Assembly (NCBI GenBank): GCA_021827885.1
Contig: JAKAUD010000148.1
Coordinates: 1-29,559 of the forward strand
DNA: 29,559 nucleotides
Direction of reading: 5' to 3'
Source: Thermoplasmata archaeon
Lineage (GTDB): Archaea > Thermoplasmatota > Thermoplasmata > Thermoplasmatales > Thermoplasmataceae
Shown: one piece after another, positions 17,922 through 25,974 of the stretch
Layout of the letters: every line of letters starts with the position of its first letter
Position numbering within the stretch: the first letter of the stretch is position 1
Position numbers and translations under genes: made by a program
Notes under the pieces: model-generated
What the model was told of the DNA's origin: nothing
Databases searched by the model: none
Seen by the model: only the letters and a program-made list of their open reading frames with translations

Positions 17922-19121
17922 TTGATAGTCAAGCCTTTTAAACCTCTTTTATACAATAAAAACCTTCAAAATGTCGTTTCTCCACCATTTGATACGATAT
18001 CAGAAGACCAGGAGAAAACATTTCTCAGTATTCCATACAACGTATCCCAGCTGAGCAGGTTGAAATGGGACCACCAGAATTCCGTTGAACTCCTTAAGAA
18101 ATGGATTTCAGAAAGTGTCCTTATCAAGGTTGATACCCCAATAATGATTGTGGTATCACAGTATTTTAAGCACAATTCGGAGATGTTCCAAAGGCTGGGT
18201 GTTATTTGCCTTACAGACATTACTTCAGAAGATGGGGTAATAAAACCCCACGAGAACACCATTGATATATATGTAAAGCAGAGAAAACAACTTATGGATT
18301 CTTTAAAAACCCAATTGGAACCTGTATTTTTGATCTCCTTTGAAAATCAACTGGAAAAGACATTAAACCGCATTATTTCGGGAAAATTGCCTGATAAGAT
18401 CATTGAAGAAACTACCGGCGTAAAAAATTATGTTTACATTGTACAGGAAGAAGCAGATATATCCAGAATCAAGGAAATATTGCGAGGAAAGGATTCCGTG
18501 ATTGCCGATGGCCACCACAGAATCAAGGCGTCAAAAGAACTTTACCATGAGGCTAAAACTAAAGAAGAAAAGGAATTTTGGAGATATTCCCTCGTTTACA
18601 TCACTTCAGTTTATGAAAGAGCCATCAAGATAGGAGGGATCCACAGGCTCGTCACTGACAACAAACACACAACTGCGGCCATATTCCAGAATCTCTCGGA
18701 TGTCTTCAAGGTAGACAAGGTAAACAATTACCATTCGAATGGAAACATTGTAATATATGACGGGAAATTCAATGCCCTCATACCAAACCGGCAATCTCTC
18801 AGGAATATCTTCCTGGAAGGAGATCTTCAGGGATTATCTGCTCCATTTGTCGTGGATTATTTCATTTTCAAGAGAACCCTTAACCTGAATAAGGAGGAAA
18901 AAGAATCCATGGTAAAATACACAAATGACGTTGCTTCTGCCATAAATTCAGTTGACAAGGGAGAAGCCTCTTACGCCATCCTTATGCCAGGGTGGGACAA
19001 AGAGGAATTCATGAACGAGGTTATAGCAAACGAGATAATGCCACCCAAGTCAACATATTTTTACCCTAAGATTCCTTCAGGTATTGCCATAGAGTCTCTT
19101 ATCGATATCCCGCCACTGTAG
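17922..19121 (+). CDS. DUF1015 family protein
   Basis: A 399-residue protein with the DUF1015 landmarks: N-terminal VKPFKPLLYN...VVSPPFDTIS and the central DGHHR (residues 196-200) in VIADGHHRIKASKEL. The motif and N-terminus recall the ParB-like fold of archaeal serine kinases, so a kinase or phosphotransfer role is possible but not shown. It starts at TTG, seven bases after the nfo stop and nine bases after a GAGGT site, so the two genes are an operon. Its last ten bases (codons for PPL and the stop) are the first ten bases of tRNA-Thr. No signal peptide or membrane helices. Confidence 0.8.
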   Translation: MIVKPFKPLLYNKNLQNVVSPPFDTISEDQEKTFLSIPYNVSQLSRLKWDHQNSVELLKKWISESVLIKVDTPIMIVVSQYFKHNSEMFQRLGVICLTDITSEDGVIKPHENTIDIYVKQRKQLMDSLKTQLEPVFLISFENQLEKTLNRIISGKLPDKIIEETTGVKNYVYIVQEEADISRIKEILRGKDSVIADGHHRIKASKELYHEAKTKEEKEFWRYSLVYITSVYERAIKIGGIHRLVTDNKHTTAAIFQNLSDVFKVDKVNNYHSNGNIVIYDGKFNALIPNRQSLRNIFLEGDLQGLSAPFVVDYFIFKRTLNLNKEEKESMVKYTNDVASAINSVDKGEASYAILMPGWDKEEFMNEVIANEIMPPKSTYFYPKIPSGIAIESLIDIPPL

Positions 19122-19183
19122 CTTAGCTGGTTGAGCAGCTGATTCGTAATCAGCAGGTCGGGGGTTCAAATCCCCCCGGTGGC
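19112..19183 (+). tRNA. tRNA-Thr (anticodon CGT, reads ACG)
   Basis: The 72-base cloverleaf folds fully: acceptor GCCACTG with CGGTGGC (one G-U pair), D stem GCTT/GAGC, anticodon stem GCTGA/TCAGC with loop TTCGTAA (anticodon CGT), a five-base variable loop, and T stem GGGGG/CCCCC with loop TTCAAAT. No intron; CCA is not encoded. The 5' ten bases overlap the end of the DUF1015 gene, so the tRNA promoter must lie inside that gene or the tRNA is cut from the operon message. A TTTTT run follows at about 19196. A degenerate copy of the 3' half is at 20379-20419. Confidence 0.97.
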
Positions 19184-19580
19184 TTATCTTATGAAATTTT
19201 TAGTTTCTGCCTTATTGCGAACCCTTTATTTTTAACCATTAGTGAAGTTTAATTTCTGTAAGTTAACGGATGCAATACCATTTTTCCCTTCGCTATTCTA
19301 AAGTTAAATTCATTGTGTCACCACTGTGATTAATCCTCACCTAATCTTACATAATCATATCTAATGCGCATTGAACAATTTTTAATCCTGTTACGAATTC
19401 ATACAGAAGTGAGTCTTCTGGTAAGTCTGTTTGTGTACACTACCTATTGTGTGATTCCATCACTCAGTCTGAATTTCGACGTTTTTGATGAGTTCGGCAG
19501 GTCAGCCAAAGGACCAAATGAATAATGTGGATCACCAACGATGCTCAAGTCATGAGGTTGAGAAAAGATTAATCTATATA
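19184..19580. other. Gene-poor left part of the island
   Basis: About 400 bases between the tRNA and the antitoxin promoter. The one ATG-led frame of note is 19364-19525 on the plus strand (53 codons, ending FDVFDEFGRSAKGPNE). It has a hydrophobic first half, no promoter-like spacing and no family I recognise, so I do not call it a gene. No integrase fragment is visible next to the tRNA. Confidence 0.4.
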
Positions 19581-19602
19581 ATTACAATTACGTAATTGTA
19601 AT
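19574..19602 (+). promoter_or_regulatory. Promoter and 22-bp palindromic operator of the toxin-antitoxin operon
   Basis: CTATATA (19574-19580) is the TATA box, 24 bases before the antitoxin ATG. Immediately after it, bases 19581-19602 form a perfect 22-bp palindrome: ATTACAATTAC and its reverse complement GTAATTGTAAT. It covers the expected transcription start and the first two bases of the start codon. Ribbon-helix-helix antitoxins repress their own operons by binding such palindromes. Confidence 0.75.
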
Positions 19603-19864
19603 GGCAAAGGAAACAATACAAATCAGGATTGATGAAGGCACCTCAAGGTTCGTTGACCATATGCTCCGGGCCGGTCTTTTCAAAACAAAGAGTGATGCAA
19701 TAAGATACCTCTTATCGAAAGGTATGTCTGCTTCAACGAAATTTCCAGAGATCTCCGAAAAGGTTGATAAACTCAAGTCACTTGAGAAATCCACTGGAAA
19801 ATCTCCCATAGAATTGAGAGGTAGTCTTAAAGAACTATTTAGAAGCAGGGATAGATTCAGTTGA
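19601..19864 (+). CDS. Ribbon-helix-helix antitoxin (VapB-like)
   Basis: An 87-residue protein. Residues 4-11 (ETIQIRID) form the DNA-contacting strand, followed by two helices (TSRFVDHMLRAGLFKTKSDAIRYLLSKGM), the standard RHH/CopG fold. The C-terminal half is charged and would bind and neutralise the PIN toxin. Its stop TGA overlaps the toxin's TTG start, so production is coupled. The palindrome over its start codon fits autorepression. Leaderless start at ATG 19601. Confidence 0.85.
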   Translation: MAKETIQIRIDEGTSRFVDHMLRAGLFKTKSDAIRYLLSKGMSASTKFPEISEKVDKLKSLEKSTGKSPIELRGSLKELFRSRDRFS

Positions 19865-20352
19865 AATACATCGATACCAGTGTAGTGGTCTCTGCACTTG
19901 ATCCTGCTGATCCCTCTATGGAGAACTCCATTGAAATCTTCAGGAAACCTGAGAAGATTATTTCAGAATTAGCGGTCATCGAACTGACCTCTGCCCTCTT
20001 AAGAAATAGGAATTTTACAGCCTTAATGGATGAACTTTCAGGTGGCAGGGATTCAAGTTCATACGCAGCGATTACCTACATTCTTGAAAGATTTGATCTG
20101 GTGTACTTTCCCATACCCCAGAATCCAGTTGAAACCCCGATCGGGAAATACAACAACATCATGGCGTTAGCGATTGAACTATCATATAAAGTGCCAATGC
20201 TGACTCTTGATTTGCTGCACCTCTCCTATGCCTACACGATATCAAAGCTCACAAGTTCAAAGATAGAGTTCATTACCAGGGATAGAGAATTTGAAGTTTA
20301 CAATAAAGAAATACACGACGCAACTGGGATCAAAATAATATACCTTGCATAA
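19861..20352 (+). CDS. PIN-domain ribonuclease toxin (VapC-like)
   Basis: A 163-residue PIN nuclease. The four acidic metal ligands are in place: D5 (YIDTSVVV), E41 (AVIELTSAL), D117 (LTLDLLHLSYA) and D141 (ITRDREF). VapC toxins cleave tRNA or rRNA and stop translation until neutralised by VapB; the RNA target here is unknown. It begins with TTG 19861 inside the antitoxin stop; an AGGGA lies upstream at about 19848. All ligands are intact, so the toxin is probably active, which in turn would favour keeping the antitoxin. Confidence 0.85.
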   Translation: MKYIDTSVVVSALDPADPSMENSIEIFRKPEKIISELAVIELTSALLRNRNFTALMDELSGGRDSSSYAAITYILERFDLVYFPIPQNPVETPIGKYNNIMALAIELSYKVPMLTLDLLHLSYAYTISKLTSSKIEFITRDREFEVYNKEIHDATGIKIIYLA

Positions 20353-20378
20353 TCTGTGAGTTTGCTGTCATGTTTTCT

Positions 20379-20419
20379 TAATCAGCACGTCGATGGTTCA
20401 AATCCCCCGACGGCTTATC
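20379..20419 (+). repeat. Degenerate copy of the tRNA-Thr 3' half (possible attR)
   Basis: Identical to the tRNA over TAATCAGCA, GTCG, GGTTCAAATCCCCC and GGCTTATC, with differences between these blocks and one missing C. The T stem no longer pairs (GATGG against CCCCC region) and no 5' half precedes it, so it is not a working tRNA. Confidence 0.7.
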
Positions 20420-20639
20420 GTTTTGGATTAACCTGCATAAGGATCATATAATTCTCAGATTTTATGAAAATCAAGAAGAAGGGCTTAACGGAAATTATGT
20501 ACTTATTCCACCTTTATATCAAAGCATAATCTCTTTCATATGTGCCCTTCCCTGCAGTAGCTCTCTATTGCCTCCGCTTCCATCCCAACTGGAGCAGATC
20601 ACTCGCAATTCTATATATAATTAGATGAATTGTGCATTC

Positions 20640-21356
20640 ATGACTTACTCCTATAGAGGTAGAGAAATTTTGGTTGTAGCTCACAGGGGCGGTGGAAATC
20701 TTTTCATAGAAAACACCCTCTCCGCATTTCAGGGAGTTGAGAAACTCGGAGTTGATGCGGTGGAATGTGATGTTCAAGCAACGAAAGACGGAAACCTCGC
20801 AGTCATGCATGATCCGGATTTGAAGAGAATGGCGGGAATCGAACGAAACGTGAAGGATCTATCTGTAGAAGAGTTAAGAGGCATTCAGCTGAAAGGGGGA
20901 GAAAGAATCCCATTCCTGGAGGAGGTAATGGATGCAATACGCATTCCTGTAATCATAGAACTGAAATCCATGGAGACAATAAATCCGCTGATAAATCTAT
21001 ACGACAGGAGGCCAGATCTCCTGAATAGAAGCATAATAATATCGTTCTATCACGATGCCCTGTTCATGTTCAAGCAGAAATATCCGGATGTAACCTGTGG
21101 TGCCCTCATTGCGGGATTTCCCATGGATCCCGTATCCATGGTGAGACAATGCGGTTGTGACACAATCGCCATGTATTATGAAGGTTTGTCCGGTTCCTAT
21201 GTTGACCGATGCCACGAGGGTGGGTTAAAGGTGAGTGTCTGGACTCCAAATGACGAAGCTGGAATCAGCGATTCATTGGATGCAGGCGTCGATGCCATAG
21301 TTTCTGATCGTCCTGATATGGTAATAAATTTGATAAATTCTAAAGGAAAAATTTAG
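20640..21356 (+). CDS. ugpQ: Glycerophosphodiester phosphodiesterase
   Basis: Hydrolyses glycerophosphodiesters to glycerol phosphate and an alcohol. From ATG 20640 the protein has 238 residues with the family's sites: H15-R16-GGG, E24-N25-T, E42-x-D44 (VECDVQ) and H57 in VMHDPDL. IIELKS is the next barrel strand with a metal-binding glutamate, and VWTPN and SDRPD close the TIM barrel. The frame also has an ATG at 20625, but TATATATAA at 20612-20620 lies only about nine bases before it and 24 before 20640, so the latter is chosen. No signal peptide, so it acts in the cytosol. It meets the converging transporter gene with a four-base overlap. Confidence 0.92.
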   Translation: MTYSYRGREILVVAHRGGGNLFIENTLSAFQGVEKLGVDAVECDVQATKDGNLAVMHDPDLKRMAGIERNVKDLSVEELRGIQLKGGERIPFLEEVMDAIRIPVIIELKSMETINPLINLYDRRPDLLNRSIIISFYHDALFMFKQKYPDVTCGALIAGFPMDPVSMVRQCGCDTIAMYYEGLSGSYVDRCHEGGLKVSVWTPNDEAGISDSLDAGVDAIVSDRPDMVINLINSKGKI

Positions 21357-22663
21357 GGTTTGCTTAATTCTTCCAACGACTTCCCTGCTGTTTCCTTTCC
21401 GAGGAATATGGTCACTACAAGACCCATTGCGGAAATGGCTACGAGAAAGATCATCCCGATGCTATTTCCATAAGCACCAGCTATGAAGGCAAAGGCAAAT
21501 ATGCCAAACAGTGCACCTACCCTGCTGATAGTTGTTCCAAAACCCTGGGCAGTGGATCTGATCTCCGTGGGATACAGTTCCTGTGGAAATATAGAATTTG
21601 TTATTCCAGGCCCCAATTCCTGGCTGATTTCAAAAACAACGAATAACAGCACAATAAAGATTATCACAGGATAAAATTCGAAAAGAAGTGCTGCAATGAG
21701 GAGTGTGACAACCATGCCTGCGAAACCAATCATGGTAAGATTCTTCCTTCCAGCCGTGTCTATAAGTAAGATTGCAATTATTGCCCCAATTATTGCAAGG
21801 GCCGCGACAATTGTGGCATAACCGGATGCTGCATCGGAAGATATGCCAAGGCTTTGAAGTATAGAAGGGCCGTACAGGGCAATTACATATGTAACTGCAG
21901 CGAGAGAGAACCAGAAAACTGATATGAAAACAGTGGCGGCTATGTATTTTTTCCTGAATAGGTCTCCTATCCTCGTTTTGCTATATGTTGCAGGAGCCTG
22001 GACATATGCATTGCTATCTATTTCCCTCATAGAAGCGTTTGCCTTTTCGTTTTCGCCATGAGAAAGAAGCCATCTTGGGGATTCGGGGATGTCACGTCTG
22101 AGCAATAAAACTATTACGGCCGGTATGACTCCAATCAGGAACATGTAACGCCATGACACGTTTCCAAGCGGTATAAGTACTGTACCTATTCCATATGCCA
22201 CGAAAGCCCCTATAAACCAGGCAGCGCCCGAAAAACTGAGCAACTTTCCCCTGTGCTTCATTGGCGAGAATTCTGCAATAATTGTAGGTGATATAGCATA
22301 ATCAGCGCCTATCGCAACCCCAAGAAGAAGCCTGAAAAGAAGAAGTTGAAGATAATCCGTCGCTACAGCCGACAGCATAGCAAACAGTATGAAAAATGCC
22401 ATATCCCACATATATACATATTTCCTCCCTTTGATATCGGTAAGGTATCCTATCAATACTCCACCAAATATCATCCCCAGGATTGTAGAACCAAGGAGAA
22501 AGGTAACTTCGCCCGTTGTAAGAGAAAATTGCGGTCGAAGGATGAGGATTGCTACTGATATTATGGCTATATCATATCCATCAAGAAAACTGCCGGCAGA
22601 GGAGAGGGCAGTGATCCTGAGATGTATCTTTTTAAGCTTGCTTTCGTCTATAGCATTAAACAC
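21353..22663 (-). CDS. MFS transporter, sugar-porter-like
   Basis: A 436-residue membrane transporter with 12 predicted helices. Family signatures seen: FLDGYDIAIISVA in helix 1, GYLTDIKGRKYVY after helix 2 (motif A), LFRLLLGVAIGADYAISPTIIAEFSP, PESPRWL before the central loop, DTAGRKN after helix 8, and PTEIRSTAQGFGTTISRVGA. These place it with sugar/metabolite-H+ symporters; the acidic D-E residues of helix 1 and 4 suggest proton coupling. The substrate is not known; the converging phosphodiesterase gene could point to glycerol phosphate, but converging genes are weak evidence. The start is GTG 22663, about 26 bases after a TATA-like ATAATATAAAAT. Confidence 0.88.
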   Translation of the reverse strand: MFNAIDESKLKKIHLRITALSSAGSFLDGYDIAIISVAILILRPQFSLTTGEVTFLLGSTILGMIFGGVLIGYLTDIKGRKYVYMWDMAFFILFAMLSAVATDYLQLLLFRLLLGVAIGADYAISPTIIAEFSPMKHRGKLLSFSGAAWFIGAFVAYGIGTVLIPLGNVSWRYMFLIGVIPAVIVLLLRRDIPESPRWLLSHGENEKANASMREIDSNAYVQAPATYSKTRIGDLFRKKYIAATVFISVFWFSLAAVTYVIALYGPSILQSLGISSDAASGYATIVAALAIIGAIIAILLIDTAGRKNLTMIGFAGMVVTLLIAALLFEFYPVIIFIVLLFVVFEISQELGPGITNSIFPQELYPTEIRSTAQGFGTTISRVGALFGIFAFAFIAGAYGNSIGMIFLVAISAMGLVVTIFLGKETAGKSLEELSKP

Positions 22664-22805
22664 ACATCCTTATCACGAGGAGTATTTTATATTATCCATA
22701 TATATCATTAGTAAACTATATAGTAGGATTCAAACGTTCAGGGCTTCAAGAGGCTACAAAAATGATGGATTATATTCTCTTTCCCTCACTATAATCATAT
22801 AATCA

Positions 22806-23738
22806 TCAATGCTGCTCATTCAATCTGGAACCTATCAAGCTGAATACCATTGTTATTATGGAATCCGCAGCTCGAGCCACGCTGAAAAGTCCAAGGAATC
22901 CATGAATCATTCCTTTTCCCCTGATAGAAGTAACGGGAACACCGGCAGAATAAAGTCTGGATACGTACATCTCTCCCTGGTCTCTAAGAGGATCATATTC
23001 TGCAGTCACAATTATTGCTTCAGGCAGTCCCTTAAGGTTTTCGTGTAGAACAGGTGAGAAATAAGGATCTATCGCATCCTTTCGAGACTCCAGATAGTTG
23101 TCTCCAATCCAATTCATTTCCTCCATGGTGAGGAAATATCCCTCGCCGAATTCCCGCATCGATTCAGAGAAAAAGTCTGGTCCCATGAATGGATAGAAAA
23201 GCACCTGTAAAAAGGGCAAAGGATAACCATTATCCTTGAGTTTCAGGCAGCTGGAAGCAGCTATATTTCCACCAGAGCTATCCCCAACAAGAGCTATTTT
23301 TTCCCTGTCAATTCCAAGTTTATTGGAATTGTTATAAGCCCATAAGAATGCATTGACTCCATCATTCACTGCCGCAGGAAATTTGTGTTCTGGAGCAAGC
23401 CGATAATCAACAGAAAGAACCTTTGCCCCTGATACATTTGCGAACCTCCTGCAAACAGAATCTGAGGACTCAATTCCTCCCCAGATAAAACCTCCTCCAT
23501 GAAAATATATTATTAGTCCATTGCCAGGCTTTTTTGGATCGTAAAGACGGCAGCGTATCTGCGAGCCATCGCTATCAAAAGATAGATCCTCAATATGATT
23601 GACCGCCTCACTTTCCTGCATTACATTGCTATTGTTCATTATCTCTCTAAGATCATTTATGTCGATTTCATTCAATTTCGGGAAATTTAAATTTCGGTAC
23701 ATTTCCAAAATATTCTTCATTGATGGGTCAAGTGTCAT
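22806..23738 (-). CDS. Alpha/beta-hydrolase esterase, HSL family
   Basis: Carboxylesterase of the hormone-sensitive lipase group. The 310 residues hold the oxyanion motif HGGG (80-83), nucleophile elbow GDSSGG with Ser154, Asp249 in EYDPLRD and His279 in MIHGF, so the triad is complete. DYRLAPEHKFPAAVND is a hallmark of the group. There is no signal peptide, so it is intracellular. It probably cleaves short-chain acyl esters; physiological substrate unknown. ATG 23738 lies about 26 bases after the minus-strand TATA-like TTATTTTATAA (23759-23769). It is divergent from the HTH regulator, with a strong hairpin between them. Confidence 0.93.
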   Translation of the reverse strand: MTLDPSMKNILEMYRNLNFPKLNEIDINDLREIMNNSNVMQESEAVNHIEDLSFDSDGSQIRCRLYDPKKPGNGLIIYFHGGGFIWGGIESSDSVCRRFANVSGAKVLSVDYRLAPEHKFPAAVNDGVNAFLWAYNNSNKLGIDREKIALVGDSSGGNIAASSCLKLKDNGYPLPFLQVLFYPFMGPDFFSESMREFGEGYFLTMEEMNWIGDNYLESRKDAIDPYFSPVLHENLKGLPEAIIVTAEYDPLRDQGEMYVSRLYSAGVPVTSIRGKGMIHGFLGLFSVARAADSIITMVFSLIGSRLNEQH

Positions 23739-23826
23739 GGATAACCGATATTTCAGGTTATAAAATAATTTTGGATTATGCGTCGCATTGTCAATTTGTG
23801 ATTATAACCTGATAGGATGGGCACTT

Positions 23827-23857
23827 CAGGAATCAAGGCCATAAGCCATGATTCCTG
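23827..23857. repeat. 31-base inverted repeat between esterase and regulator
   Basis: CAGGAATCA (23827-23835) pairs perfectly with TGATTCCTG (23849-23857). Inside, after an A-A mismatch, GGC pairs with GCC around the loop CATAA. It lies 89 bases from the esterase start and 140 bases from the regulator start, so it is not at the usual core-promoter position. It could be a regulator binding site, part of a small RNA, or a remnant. Confidence 0.75.
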
Positions 23858-23996
23858 GCTCTCATGCATTCTGTTCTATGGGTTAATTCTATCCACAAAG
23901 GTTGACGCCACTCGTTTCATGAAAGAGATGAATGTTATTCACAAATAAATGAACATGAAATCGTCACATTATTATCATTGATTTGAATGAACACAC

Positions 23997-24671
23997 ATGA
24001 ACATTGATGAGAAGATTGCCGGGGAGATTGCAATTTCTGAAAATCCCGGCGAGACAATGAAAAAATGGAGGGAGGAATTTCAGGTCACCAAGGCTGATCT
24101 CTCAAGAGCAATGGAAATTTCTCCTTCAATGATAAGCGATTATGAATCGGGAAGGAGGAAATCACCAGGAATTCTAACGATAAAGCGATTCGTCTTGGCC
24201 CTCATTGGAACAGATCAATCAAGGGGAGGAACTATCCTGAGAAGATATAACAGTGGGGTACCATATGAAGCTTTAATCGATATTAGCGATTATGATCATG
24301 ACGTCCACCTGTCAAGAATGATTAAGGCCATCGATGGAGAGGTGCAATCAAAGAAGGGGCTTGACAGATATGTTCACGGGTATACCGTCGTTGATGGAAT
24401 CAAGGCTATCCTCTCCTTCTCATATTCGGAATACAGCCTTTTATATGGATGGTCCAGCCAGAGGGCAATATTCTTCACTGATGTGAAACTGGGAAGAAGT
24501 CCCATGATTGCGATAAGGGTCCATCCCCTGAAGCCGGCTGCAGTAGTTTATATCCAGGCGGACAGGGTTGATGAATTGGCCATAAAACTGGCAGAAATAG
24601 AGAATATACCGTTAATAACAACAGAGATGCCAGTCAAGCAGGTATGCAGAGCAATTTCCAGCCTAAGATGA
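23997..24671 (+). CDS. Archaeal HTH (XRE-type) regulator, COG1709-like
   Basis: A 224-residue protein. An XRE helix-turn-helix spans residues 17-75, with TKADLSRAMEISPSMISDYESGRRKSPG as the recognition core; a conserved C-terminal domain follows (IKAILSFSYSEYSLLYGWSSQRAIFF...). I recall this architecture from uncharacterised archaeal regulators. The C-terminal domain has no known ligand. ATG 23997 lies 24 bases after a TATA-like ATTATTATC. Between that box and the start, TCATT and AATGA form a 16-bp inverted repeat that might be its own operator. Its 3' end overlaps the converging ftsY gene by nine bases. Confidence 0.8.
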   Translation: MNIDEKIAGEIAISENPGETMKKWREEFQVTKADLSRAMEISPSMISDYESGRRKSPGILTIKRFVLALIGTDQSRGGTILRRYNSGVPYEALIDISDYDHDVHLSRMIKAIDGEVQSKKGLDRYVHGYTVVDGIKAILSFSYSEYSLLYGWSSQRAIFFTDVKLGRSPMIAIRVHPLKPAAVVYIQADRVDELAIKLAEIENIPLITTEMPVKQVCRAISSLR

Positions 24672-25556
24672 AAATTGAAGATCCTCCGGAAGCATCTTTT
24701 TTATCATCCATTCCGGTGAGAACTCTATTAAGTCATCAGGATTCTGGCCCGTTCCAATAAACATTATGGGCTTTTTCAGTTCGGATGCTATCGTGAGTAT
24801 TGATCCGCCTCTTGCGTCAGTATCGAGTTTTGTTACTATTATTCCGTCGAACCCAATCTCCTTCGAAAAGGTCTTTGATTGCTCCATGACATCGTTCGCT
24901 GCCATGGAATCTATTACGAGTATGGTGAGATTTGGGCTGGTAACCCTCTTGATCTTCTTCATTTCCTCCCTTAAGTTGATATTATTCTGCATTCTCCCGG
25001 CGGTATCTATCAGGACGTAATCTATGCCTCTTGATTTTGCATGTTCAATGGCGTCGTATGCAACGGCCGATGGATCGCTTCCCGGTTGATGTTTTATCAC
25101 CTTTACGCCTACTCTCTCACCCTGATAACTGATTTGGTCTATTGCCCCAGCCCTGAATGTGTCCGATGCGGCAATAACAACCCTCCTGTTTCTCTCAGTC
25201 AGAAATTTCGCTATTTTTGCAATTGTTGTGGTTTTGCCGGTGCCGTTTATCCCAAGGAACAGTACCTTGAAAGGGCTTTCTCCCTGCAGCATATCCCATG
25301 TATTGGATCTTACCACGTTTAAGAACTCCATTATTGTATCATACAGGGATGCTTTGAATGATTCCGTGGGTTGCCTCTTTTTCTGGTCAGGAATCTTCTT
25401 GGAAAGGGCAGATGAAATTCTCTCAGCAGCTTCCAGGGAAACGTCCGATTCCAGAAGAGCTTCATACACATTCTGGATGAATTCTGATCCACGGATTTCT
25501 TCTCCGTTCTTTCCTCCAAACAGACCCGAAAATTTTCCCCTCAGACCTTTGAACAC
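24663..25556 (-). CDS. ftsY: Signal recognition particle receptor FtsY
   Basis: SRP receptor GTPase that brings ribosomes making membrane and secreted proteins to the translocon. The 297 residues have an N-terminal helical N domain (about 20-85) and the G domain: G102-INGTGKTTT, the DTFRAGAIDQ segment, DTAGR (184-188) and TKLD (242-245), and closing GTGQNPDDL. The acidic A domain of bacterial FtsY is absent, as usual in archaea. It starts with GTG 25556, five bases after the pfdA stop, as the last gene of the pgk-pfdA-ftsY run. Confidence 0.96.
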   Translation of the reverse strand: MFKGLRGKFSGLFGGKNGEEIRGSEFIQNVYEALLESDVSLEAAERISSALSKKIPDQKKRQPTESFKASLYDTIMEFLNVVRSNTWDMLQGESPFKVLFLGINGTGKTTTIAKIAKFLTERNRRVVIAASDTFRAGAIDQISYQGERVGVKVIKHQPGSDPSAVAYDAIEHAKSRGIDYVLIDTAGRMQNNINLREEMKKIKRVTSPNLTILVIDSMAANDVMEQSKTFSKEIGFDGIIVTKLDTDARGGSILTIASELKKPIMFIGTGQNPDDLIEFSPEWMIKKMLPEDLQFSS

Positions 25557-25560
25557 TGAC

Positions 25561-25974
25561 TCAATCCTTCCGTCCTGAATTTTCCCTCAATAGTGAGAGA
25601 ATCTGCTCATATTGAGACATAGCGATCTTTCTCTGCGCATTCATGGTTTCGAGGGTTCCGTTAATCTCACTGATCAGGTTTCTTAGCCGTGCTTTGGTTT
25701 GATCGGGTGATTCCTCGGTGAAAATGCCAGATCCGATAGGTATGATCAGGGGCTTGCTGCTTTCTATCCTTGCCTTTACGAATACCCCTCCGCCAATGGA
25801 TATTCTTACCTCCCCTGCACTTTCTATATTTGACTCTTCAAGTACAGATAGCGCCCTCAGATAATCGTCGGCTCCTTTGGAAAGGATTGAGATTTGCCTC
25901 TCTGTTGAATCTATAACGTTCTGCAGATATTCCAGTTCCTGGCTTGCATTTATTTTCTGTTCATTTTCTGTCAA
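25561..25974 (-). CDS. pfdA: Prefoldin subunit alpha
   Basis: Subunit of the hexameric prefoldin that holds unfolded proteins and hands them to the thermosome, which is also encoded in this window. The 137 residues show the family's layout: a coiled-coil helix (about 8-45), the beta-hairpin region (VRISIGGGVFVKARI...LIIPIGSGIFTEES) and a second coiled-coil helix (90-130). The start is a TTG at 25974 inside the end of pgk (14-base overlap), preceded after eight bases by GAGGT (25983-25987 on the opposite strand). No ATG or GTG is available nearby in frame. pfdA followed by ftsY is a common archaeal order. Confidence 0.92.
   Translation of the reverse strand: MTENEQKINASQELEYLQNVIDSTERQISILSKGADDYLRALSVLEESNIESAGEVRISIGGGVFVKARIESSKPLIIPIGSGIFTEESPDQTKARLRNLISEINGTLETMNAQRKIAMSQYEQILSLLRENSGRKD

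Larger units (their letters stand above)
19147..20419. mobile_element. Small tRNA-flanked island with a toxin-antitoxin pair (putative integration remnant)
   Basis: The 3' half of tRNA-Thr (19147-19188) recurs in direct orientation at 20379-20419 with 36 of 42 aligned positions identical by eye, including three bases past the tRNA end (TTATC context). Between them lie 1.2 kb holding only a ribbon-helix-helix/PIN operon and gene-poor DNA. Archaeal elements usually integrate into tRNA 3' ends and leave such direct repeats. No integrase is present, so this would be a decayed or trans-mobilised remnant. The alternative is a tandem tRNA duplication that decayed. Confidence 0.5.

Noticed and set aside
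19364..19525. ATG-led 53-codon open frame in the left part of the tRNA island
   Set aside because: No promoter at the usual distance, no ribosome site and no recognisable family; the length is expected by chance in such AT-rich DNA.
19470..19560. Possible C/D-box small RNA (a GATGA element in the island)
   Set aside because: The C-box-like sequence is imperfect and no D box lies at a suitable distance with pairing ends.
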